DNA from: Bettongia penicillata ogilbyi
Lineage: Eukaryota > Chordata > Mammalia > Diprotodontia > Potoroidae
Direction: 5' to 3'
Length of the DNA: 64,000 nt
Assembly: GCA_023548195.1 (NCBI GenBank)
Contig: JAJHZJ010000252.1
Span: 1,686,895 to 1,750,894, forward strand
Part shown: in pieces, positions 56,433-64,000 of the stretch
Numbering within the stretch: position 1 is the first letter of the stretch
Layout: every line of letters begins with the position of its first letter
Made by a program: the position numbers and the translations under genes
The notes under the pieces: generated by a model
Database searches by the model: none
What the model saw: the letters and a program-made list of their open reading frames with translations, nothing else
What the model was told of the DNA's origin: nothing

Positions 56433-57470
56433 CTGAAAAGAGTTATTCTGCTTTTACCAAACCACATTATACACAACATAAATCTGTTTATTCATTACTC
56501 ATGTGGAACCATAGGGCATGGTTGGTGCTGAGTCGGGAATTTAATCTTTCTCTGTTGAGTAACATATGTTATTAATTTTAAAAATCAAAATCTATTAAGT
56601 ATCTCTATACTATAACTCAAGCCCCCATTCAGGCTACGAGGAGATTCTTTTCCTATTATCACAATGATCCAGGTGGAGTACAAGACTTCTCTGTTTCTAT
56701 TTCTCAGACTCTGTCTCTTTTTCTGTGTTTCTATCTTTCTGTCTCTGACCCTTTGTCTGTGTGTGTGTGTGTCTGTGTGTGTGTGTGTCTTTGACTGTCT
56801 CCCACAAGACATTCACTGGCTCTTTCTCTTACAATCCCTTTATTTGAGATTAAGAACACACACAAATCACATAGGAGTCACAGCCTGTCATAATTTTATA
56901 TGAAGAGAAAGTCACCCTAGGTATTATGAAAAACAGGAATTATGAACAACTTCTATAGAAAAAAAATGGAGCAAATGCTTTCTACTGGCAATCGGAGGGG
57001 AAGGGAAAATTAGACACTTCATCACCCTTTCAAAAAATTTCAGCTCCAGTCTGTTATAGACGTACTTTGTCAGAGGATGAGAACTAGAGAGTGTCTAGTC
57101 TCTAGACTCATATCACAAAATACCTGCTGGAGCTCCCCTCACCCCAGATTTCTCTTTCTCTCCCTCCTCCTCCCTTCCTTCATCCCTCCTTTCTTTCTTC
57201 TTTTTGTCATTTCTCTATCTCTGTATCACCCTCTCTCTGACACTGCCTCCATCTCAGTCCCTGTCTCTGTGTTTGCCTCCTCTTCCTCTCTCCTACTTCC
57301 ATCATGCTGCTTTTCTTGTATTCTCTCTTGCTCTCCAAATCTTGTCCCCAGTCACCTTGGTTAGGTATCCTACCCAAATATCCTGGTACTCATTTTTATT
57401 ATTGTAAACTAAGAAGTTTCATTCTGCCTCCTGGAACTTCAGTTCTCATCAAATATTTCTTCATATCTTA
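56433..57470. other. unassigned sequence with TG and C/T tracts
   Basis: (TG)n lies at 56,757-56,790 and pyrimidine-rich sequence at 57,145-57,300. No element or domain is recognised. Confidence 0.45.
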
Positions 57471-58554
57471 CATAAAATCAGATTAAATTCTTATGAATTC
57501 TAAATATCATGTCCTTGTCTGATATGATATATTTATTTCAAATATTCCAATTTTTCTTTTTTTATTTGATTTTGCCTCTAAAATATTCTTCTCTGTAGCT
57601 AAAACAAATTAATTCTTTTTTTCTTCTCAGCTTACCAAAAAGGATTTTTAAAAAGACTAAAAAATTTAGATGGTTGATCCACTTAAAATTCACTATCATG
57701 TACAGTGTGAACTGTCTAAACCCATTTTTTTGCCATAAAGTCATCTAGTTTTCCCAGCAGTTTTTCTTGCACAGTGATTTTATATCCTAGTGATTCTTGA
57801 AGTTGAGTTTATTAAACACTACACTTTTGTGTTCACTGGGTTCTATTTCTGCTTCCTCTGTTCCTTTTCTATTGATCTATGTCATTATTTTCTCAATTCT
57901 ACACAGTTTTTGTAATTATTGCTTTAGAACAGAATTCAACAAAGTACAGCTGGCAGGTCAAATCTGGCTTGTCATCTATCTTTTATATGTCTCTGGAGCT
58001 AAGAATAGTTTTTTACATTTCTAAATGAAAAAGTTAAAAAGAAAAATAGTATTTTGTGACACATGAAAATGGTCATGTTTTAGTAGCCGTAAATAATGCC
58101 ATTTTTCTTTGGTTATACATTCTCTGTGGGTGCCTTTGTACTAAAAGAGCAAAGTGGAATAGTTCAACAGAGACTGTATGTTGGAACTCCCACGATTTCA
58201 CAATGCTACTTGGTGCACTATAAATCACAGTGATACAATTAGCCAGAACTAGATAGTGCTTTGAGTGCCATGCTTATTTTTGTACTGCCACAATAAAAAC
58301 AACTTTCTAAAATTGACCAATGCATACTCATCATGTCAAAATCAGAGAAGATTTTAAAAGTTTTACCAAGTTTATTGTGATTATTATGAACTAAAATTTT
58401 AAGGGCCAAGTGTGAAATTTTTCTGAATGAGAACCACTCCCAACTCATTGAATACTGAATGGTTTTTGGTGGGGAGGGAATGAAGGAGACAGTTTGGAGA
58501 CAAAACTAAATAAATGAAATTTTAAAAAATTTTAAAAAATTTTAAAAAATTTTT

Positions 58555-58742
58555 TAAGAAATAAAAGATGCCAATGAACTCCCTAAGAAACAGTCTCTGG
58601 GACCAGATTGATTCATAAGAGAATTCTACTAAATATTTAAAGAACAGCTCATTCCAATATTATAAAAACTATTTGGGAAAATAAGGAAAGGAGTCCTACC
58701 AAATTTCTTTTATGACACAAATATGGTGCTGATACCTAATGT
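58555..58742 (+). repeat. L1 ORF2 fragment inside the hAT
   Basis: 'gatgccaatgaactccctaa', 'gaccagattgattcataaga' and 'tatgacacaaatatggtgct' are the start of the L1 reverse-transcriptase domain (usually 'GPDGFTSEFY'). No L1 3' end is present, so it is a remnant of a deleted insertion or of rearrangement. It follows a threefold 'attttaaaaa' repeat (58,519-58,557). Confidence 0.75.
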
Positions 58743-58979
58743 TTATTCATTAATTCAATCTAAAATTACAAATCCAACCAGTGTTTATATTTGAAACATA
58801 TTGCAGTAAAGCCAATTCATTGACGACTAATGTTGGAATTACATGGGATGTCAAGCTGCTTTATATACTTGTAATGCTGTCAAAAGTTAAAACAAGAAAC
58901 AAGATCTCCATTCTCACACAAATTTGCAGCAGAGGTAGTTTCTGAGCTCAAACTACAGTTCCAACTATAATTTGTTTAG

Positions 58980-59400
58980 GATTTTTTGCCTCAATGAAGG
59001 TGTAAAAGAAATTTTCATATTTCAAAATCCATTCAAGTGCTCAATTGAAAAGCTTCCACCTAACCTTTAATTGGAAGTGATTAATCTGCAATGTAATGAT
59101 GTGTTAAAAGGCAAATATCAAGAGAAAAATCTAGTAGATTTCTATAAATGCTTTCCAAGTGACGAATAAGCTTATTTAAATCTTATTTTAATGAATTGCT
59201 ATCAGTATTTGGCAGTATCTATCTATGTGAAAAGACATTTTCAAAGATTAAATGAATAAAAATGCATTATAGAGCAGCTTTAACAGATTAACAGGACATT
59301 TGCAATTGATTTTGGTAACAGGGAACATTAACTTTGAAGCCCAGTTAAGTGAAATATTATTCCCTAAAAAAGAATTCCATTCATCTTATCAGGGGATCTG
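58980..59400 (+). pseudogene. C-terminal part of a hAT transposase, broken
   Basis: Readable pieces are 'EIFIFQNPFKCSIEKLPPNL' (59,006-59,070), 'LQCNDVLKGKYQEKNLVDFY' (59,085-59,150), 'LLSVFGSIYLCEKTFSKIK' (59,195-59,250) and 'HYRAALTD' (59,265). The order 'FGSxYLCExxFS' then 'HRSxLTD' is the hAT dimerisation domain. It resembles the Charlie8-like part of GTF2IRD2 from memory. Stops and shifts occur, and the DDE catalytic half is missing, so there is no activity. Confidence 0.75.
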
Positions 59401-59914
59401 TATTACAAAAAAAAAATTAGACTTAATAGTTATATTGTGAATGTTATCAATAAAAGTTGTTTTTTCTCCTCATATAAGTTCCTACATAATAACCTTAATT
59501 TTTCCTCTTGACCTGCAGAGTCTAAAATATTTATTATCTGGTTTTTATAGAAAAAGCTTGCCAATCCATGCTTTAGACTATATTTTGAGGTCTGATAGTG
59601 CTCATTTTGTTTCAAACATTTCTTTTTCATAGGTCTTGATATTCTCATGTATTTATTTTTGTATGAATTTCGTTAAGGCTTTAATTCTATTAGGTAGCTT
59701 ATTAGAATTCTGATTGGTATTATATTTAGGAATGTTAGGGAAGTATTGACACTTTTATTATATTTGCTCAACCTAACCATGATCAAAAAAATCACTCTCC
59801 ATTGGATAAGTTCTTTTTTAATTTCTATATAAATCATTTGAAGTTGGTCTTTGCCTTTGTAAAGGTCTCTTGTATGACTTCAAATATGTGAACAAGGCTA
59901 TTTTCCCAAGCTAG

Positions 59915-60008
59915 ACTCATTAAGGGTAGGGTCTATTTCTTCTTTTGTTTTTTATCCTTGGTGCCTAGCACATAGTAGGGCTTTAATAAATGTTTGTTGG
60001 TTGAATGA
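59915..60008 (+). repeat. L2 LINE 3' end
   Basis: 'cattaagggtagggtctatt', 'gtgcctagcacatagtaggg' and 'ctttaataaatgtttgttgg' are in L2 order. Confidence 0.8.
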
Positions 60009-61197
60009 TAAGTTGATGCCCAAATATTTGATCTATTTTTCCTTGGTATAAAAAATTTATTTTTCATTAGTTCCTTTAGTTTCCTAACAACGGCTCACAG
60101 AAATTGAGATAAATCTGTGAAGTTGTCTTGTATCCTGTTGCTTTACTAGAAAAGAAAAAAAATAGAAACATATTTAACCCAAAAAGGAACAGGAAGGAGA
60201 CATAGGGAGGGGAGAGAAAGAAAGGGATTTAAGAGGGAGGAAGAGTAGAATAAGTAAGAGTAAAGTCATAAGCAAAACAATCTCCAATATTGGAGAGAGA
60301 AACATGAAGGAAGAATTAAAAGGAAAGAATTAAAAGGAATAAAAAGTAAAATGTGGAATCAGGGATGAGGCAAGAGGGAGAGAAGGTCTGCAATAGAGAG
60401 GAAACAAGTTGTTTCCTTTAGAGATCACAAGTGTCAGACAAAAGCCGTCTCTTTTATCACCTTCCTATTTGTAGAGAGGGAGATGGAAGCAAAGAGAAAA
60501 AAAATGAGGAAAAGATGGACGGAAAGATAAAATTAAAAATTATAACTAAATGATTATGAATGGGACTGATTCATCCATAAAACAGGAAAAGATAGCAAGA
60601 AAAGATAGCAAAAAATAGAAAGATGAAAAAATAGAATCCAATAATATGTTGTTTAAAAGAAACATAAGGATTCATGTAAAGTTAAAGTAAGGGACTGGAG
60701 CAAAATAATATACTTCAGTTGAACTTAGAAAAGCAGTGGTAGCACTCATGATTTCAAATGAGATAGCAATATATGTAGGCAAGATAAAAAGAGATAAGCA
60801 GGGAAATTACATTATATTCAAAGAGATTATAGATAATAAATTAATATAAATGTGATATATGTACATATATATGTACACACACAAACTAAGATGGCATCTA
60901 AATGCATAAAGAGAAAGTTGATCAAATTGGAGAGTAGAAATGATAATAGTATGAAAAATAATAATGCTCAGACAGTAGCATCTTTGACAGATCTAAGTAA
61001 AACATAACAAGAAAGAACTTAAAGACCTAAACAAACTTTAGATAAATGAGGGGGATAATCTATTTCTAAAGAACTGATGAGTCAAGGAACAATTATAGAA
61101 ACAACTGAAAATTTCAACACCCCTCCCTCCCAAAAAACTGACAATAATGGGAAAATATACCAAAACTTATAGGATACAGGTAAAGAAATTCTTATGG

Positions 61198-61198
<1 letters not shown>

Positions 61199-61236
<38 letters not shown>
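61199..61236. repeat. (TA)n microsatellite
   Basis: Perfect TA run of about 19 units inside L1 copy F. Confidence 0.97.
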
Positions 61237-61241
<5 letters not shown>

Positions 61242-61800
61242 AATGTTTTAATCAATAAAAGAGGGAATGAAAAAGTCAATCAAAAAATCAGTCAAAAAAC
61301 CAGAACAACAAATCAAAACCCCCTAGCTAAGTAACAAAGTAGAAATTCAAAAAATTAAAAAAGAGATTAATAAAATTGAAAGCAAAAAAACCCCACCACA
61401 CTAAATTTATGAAATAGGAGCCTTTTATAATTAATGAAATAGACAAATAACTAACATGATTTTTAAAAGAGAATAAATGGTCAAAGATTATGAACAGGTA
61501 TTTTCAGAAGAAAAAAGCTATTTATAGTCATATAAAAATGCTCTAAATCACTATTAGAGAAATGCAAATTGAAACATCTTTGAGGTACCACCTCACACCC
61601 ATCAAATGAGCTAATATGATAGAAAAGGAAAATGGTAAATGTTGGAGGGGATGTGGAAAAATAGGAACATTAGTGCATTGTTGGTGGAGTTGTGAACTGA
61701 TCCAACCATTCTGGAGAACAATTCAGAACTATGCATAAAGGGCTATAAAACTGTACATACCCTTTTACTCAGCCATAATATATTACTAGGTCTGCACCCC

Positions 61801-62045
61801 AGAGTTGTTGTTCAGCAATTTCAATCATATCCAACTCTTTACGACCCCATTTGGGAATTTTCTTGGCAAAGATACTGGAGTGGTTTGCCATTTCTTTCTC
61901 TAGCTCATTTTTACAGATGACTAAACTGAAACAAACAGGGTGAAGTGACTTGCCCAGGTTTACACACCTAGTAAGTGTCAAAGGCTGGATTTGAACTCAG
62001 GTCTTCCTGACTCCAAGCCCAGTGGTTCAATCCACTACTCTACCT
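61801..62045 (-). repeat. complete SINE with BovB/RTE-like tail, reverse
   Basis: 'gttgttgttcagcaatttca', 'tgggaattttcttggcaaag', 'gtgacttgcccaggtttaca', 'gatttgaactcaggtcttcc' and 'tcaatccactactctacc' run in reverse order. Nested in L1 copy F. Confidence 0.92.
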
Positions 62046-62189
62046 GTATTCTTATTATTAGAAGACATTTTAAAGAAAAATAATTTTGAAAGAGCAGAAC
62101 TCTAATCAGTGTAATAATAAACCAGAGGAGTGAAGCTACAGTACACTATCCACCTCCTCCAGAGATGTGGTAGACTTAAGAATGTAGCA

Positions 62190-62422
62190 TGTTGTTCATT
62201 TTCAGTCATGTCTGACTTTATATTACCTTATTTGGATTTTTCTTGGCAAAGATATTAAAATGTTTTGCCATTTTTTTCTCCAGCTCATTTTACATTTGAG
62301 AAAAGTGAGGTAAACAGGGTTAAGTGACTTGCCTAGGGTCACACAGCTAGTAAGTGTCTGAGGCAGGATTTGAACTCAAGTCTTCCTGACTCCAGGCCAG
62401 GCACTCCACCTAGCTGCCCTAA
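62190..62422 (-). repeat. complete SINE with BovB/RTE-like tail, reverse
   Basis: 'gttgttcattttcagtcatg', 'agtgacttgcctagggtcac', 'gatttgaactcaagtcttcc' and 'cactccacctagctgccc'. Same family and orientation as the SINE 150 bases to the left. Confidence 0.92.
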
Positions 62423-62557
62423 AATGTACTTTGGGACATGTTTTTGGATGTTGCCAATGTGGACATCTTTGCTGGACTACGGTCATTATTCTTTGTTGTT
62501 GCTGAATGAATGGGGGCAGTAGAAGAATGTGTGTGTGTGTTTATTCTTATATACCCA

Positions 62558-62595
62558 TACATACATACATACATATATACATACATACAAATAAA
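62558..62595. repeat. (CATA)n simple repeat
   Basis: Short 'cata' run. A (TG)n of about six units lies at 62,528-62,540. Confidence 0.9.
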
Positions 62596-63009
62596 TGGGA
62601 AGAGAGAGAGAGAGGAAGGGGAATGAGGGGGGAGGATGGAAACAAGGACAGGGAGAAAATGAGAATTCGGATGGAGTCAGTACTGGCCATGGTGGTGGGC
62701 AAGCCATCCTGCAGCTGCAGCCCCGCTGTCAGGAAGGGCTTTGTTGGTTGGAGGTTATAGTGGGAATTTGCTGTTTCTATGTATGGATTGTTCAAGTTTT
62801 GTATTCATAAATGAGAAATAAACTATAATTACAAATTATTTACTCATAAGAAAAGTTCCGGGGAGAGGAGTCAAGATGGCTGAGTGGAAAGATTCACCTA
62901 TGCTAGCTCCAGAACCCACAGCTCATAAATTTCCTGTAAAAAGAACTCCCCACAAATTCTGGAGCAGTGGAACCCACACAGCAACAGAGGGGAGGAGATT
63001 TCCATTCCA

Positions 63010-63110
63010 GAGAGCCCTGAAAAACCGACCCCAAAGGTCCGTCGCCCATCGGACAGCGGAGCCCAACCCTGCGCTGCCCTGGCCGCGCGGCCCTGAGAGG
63101 AACAGATCCA
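63010..63110 (+). promoter_or_regulatory. CpG-rich segment of the L1 5'UTR, probable internal promoter
   Basis: L1 5'UTRs act as internal RNA polymerase II promoters and are usually CpG-rich when young. 'gtccgtcgcccatcgg' and 'ggccgcgcggcc' lie here. Activity cannot be inferred. Confidence 0.45.
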
Positions 63111-63529
63111 AGCAGGCTTCAGGGACAGAACCTCCGGTGGCTGCAAAGGTCCCTCCACCCACAGGCGCTACAGGTCAGTGAAAGAGACTTCTGGGCTGGC
63201 TGAGAGGGGAGCAGGGTGTCTCCATAACTCAGGCCCCCTCAGGAGGCAGTGGCAGAGGCAGCAGCGGCTCGGGACTCCCAGAGCCAACAGGACCTCAGAT
63301 CCATTACTGAAGATCTCCGCATAAAGCCCCTGAGGGAACTGAACCTGGGAGGTGGCCCTGCCCCCACCTGAGCACCAGAACTTAAGCTCCCATTGAATAC
63401 CAGCCTCGCCCACCACTGAAATCCCTGAGGCTGGGGAGCAGCATTTGAATCTCAGGCCCCAAGCACTAGCTTTGCGGATCTAGGCAGGGGTGGAGAGGAA
63501 TCTCAGATATCAAGTAACTGGCTGGGGAA

Positions 63530-64000
63530 ATGCCCAGAAAAGGGAAAAAATAAGACCATAGAAGGGTACTTTCTTGGGGAACAGATGTTCTTGCCCTTCA
63601 TTTCTGATGATGAGGAACAATGCTTACCATCAGGGAAAGACATAGAAGTCAAGGCCTCTGTACCCCAAACATCCAAAATAGATATCCAATGGGCTCAGGC
63701 CATGGAAGAGCTCAAAAAGGATTTTGAAAATCAACTTAGACAGGTGGAGGAAAAACTGGGAAGAGAAATGAGAGAGATGCAAGAAAAGTATGAAAAATGG
63801 GTCAATACCTTGGTAAAGGAGACCCAAAAAAATGCTGAAGAAAATAACACCTTGAAAAATAGACTCACTCAATTGGCAAAAGAGGTTCAAAAAGCCAATG
63901 AGAAGAAGAATGCTTTCAAAAGCAGAATTAGCCAAATGGAAAAAGAGGTTCAAAAGCTCACTGAAGAAAAGAGTTCTCTCAAAATTAGAATGGAATAGAT
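63530..64000 (+). CDS. L1 ORF1p N-terminal part, partial and damaged
   Basis: ORF1p binds L1 RNA as a trimer in ribonucleoprotein particles. The likely ancestral start is ATG at 63,530 (M-P-R-K-G-K), but the A run at 63,545-63,550 seems one base short, shifting the frame. The open frame seen starts at the next Met (63,585, 'MFLPFISDDEEQ'). It shows a coiled coil from about residue 45 to 135 ('ENQLRQVEEKLGREM', 'LAKEVQKANEKKNAFKSRIS'). A TAG at 63,996-63,998 stands where the related copy at 44.57 kb has a Gln codon, so this is a nonsense change. RRM and C-terminal domain lie outside the window. Confidence 0.75.

Larger units (their letters stand above)
57930..59570 (+). mobile_element. hAT DNA transposon (Charlie-like) with 8-bp target duplication
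   Basis: The left end is 'cagaattcaacaaagtacag' with 'gcaggtcaaatctggcttg'. The right end 'aaaaagcttgccaatccatg' follows 'taaaatatttattatctgg'. Both match the ends of 'caggggtcggcaaac' type Charlie elements as I recall them. Flanks 'ctttagaa' (57,922-57,929) and 'ctttagac' (59,571-59,578) agree at 7 of 8 bases. Length is 1.64 kb, shorter than autonomous members. The inside holds the C-terminal end of a transposase and a foreign L1 piece. Confidence 0.85.
57475..60145 (-). mobile_element. L1 ORF2 region, reverse, split by a hAT and an L2-like scrap
   Basis: The left part (57,475-57,929) has 'gatggttgatccacttaaaa', 'ttttcccagcagtttttctt' and 'tttctattgatctatgtcat'. The right part (59,571-60,145) continues with 'ttttgaggtctgatagtgct', 'taaggctttaattctattag' and 'gttgtcttgtatcctgttgc'. 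These are consecutive in L1 ORF2, so the hAT at 57,930-59,570 inserted into it. An L2-like end lies at 59,915-60,008. Confidence 0.8.
60146..62690 (+). mobile_element. L1 with ORF2 core deleted, split by two SINEs (copy F)
   Basis: About 60,150-60,600 is the purine-rich inter-ORF stretch. About 60,620-61,400 is ORF2 N-terminal sequence ('tgttgtttaaaagaaacata', 'agagataagcagggaaatta'). At about 61,467 it jumps to the C-terminal part ('aatggtcaaagattatgaac', 'gttggaggggatgtggaaaa', 'ttctggagaacaattcagaa'). The 3'UTR runs at 62,070-62,190 and 62,425-62,690 ('gtacactatccacctcctcc', 'gatgttgccaatgtggacat'), around a SINE. A (TA)n lies at 61,199-61,236. Confidence 0.75.
62868..64000 (+). mobile_element. 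5' end of a younger L1, runs off the window (copy H)
   Basis: It begins 'gtcaagatggctgagtggaa', an L1 5' end. The 5'UTR of about 660 bases has the window's only dense CpG cluster (nine CpG in about 80 bases at 63,023-63,102). This suggests a promoter that has not yet decayed. ORF1 follows. Divergence from expected ORF1 is low. The rest lies beyond the window. Confidence 0.88.

Overview
This window looks like non-genic DNA, a gene desert or a long intron, from a marsupial. The evidence is the repeat content: CORE-SINEs with a 'ggcagctaggtggc' head and a BovB/RTE-like 'aaaccccaaatgggg' tail, marsupial-type L1 and half-L1 (HAL1) elements, L2 and CR1/L3 remnants, a Tigger1-type element and small hAT elements. 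The species cannot be fixed from sequence alone (opossum or an Australian marsupial). Base composition is AT-rich and CpG-poor, except for the 5' end of one L1 at the right edge. All family names come from memory of consensus sequences, not from a search.

No intact cellular gene was found. The only recognisable host-gene sequence is a dead retrocopy of a matrix metalloproteinase at about 49.70-50.71 kb. It has a readable catalytic motif, stops, frameshifts, an AATAAA and a poly(A) tail. Nearly all other open frames lie in L1, HAL1, Tigger or microsatellite sequence. Three unexplained frames of 105-163 codons (9.1, 13.0 and 47.3 kb) are unassigned.

Layout. 0.2-3.2 kb: SINEs and an old forward L1 covering ORF1 and part of ORF2. 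4.0-7.7 kb: reverse L1 with both ends but most of ORF2 missing. 8-17.5 kb: mostly unique DNA with SINEs, an L2 end and a small hAT element inside a SINE. 17.7-22.6 kb: reverse L1 split by a younger 5'-truncated L1. 23.4-25.5 kb: another reverse L1. 25.9-26.7 kb: Tigger1-like element. 27.6-33.5 kb: old L1 fragments in both directions. 33.8-34.3 kb: C-terminal end of a different LINE. 35-43 kb: unique DNA, L2, microsatellites, small DNA transposons and an old L1. 43.5-46.2 kb: complete HAL1 with target duplications, inside a SINE. 46.3-49.1 kb: mostly unique. 49.1-50.8 kb: CR1/L3 fragment and the metalloproteinase retrocopy. 53.9-54.1 kb: pentanucleotide array. 54.1-55.1 kb: repeat-free stretch with enhancer-like base composition. 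57.5-62.7 kb: reverse L1 split by a hAT transposon, then a forward L1 split by SINEs. 62.87-64.0 kb: start of a younger L1 that runs off the window.

The best-supported observations are nested insertions that can be ordered by their target-site duplications. I saw no convincing undescribed biological system. The most unusual items are the recurrence of L1 copies lacking the ORF2 core, the Tigger1-like element with a fused but still open frame, and the hAT inserted cleanly in an L1.
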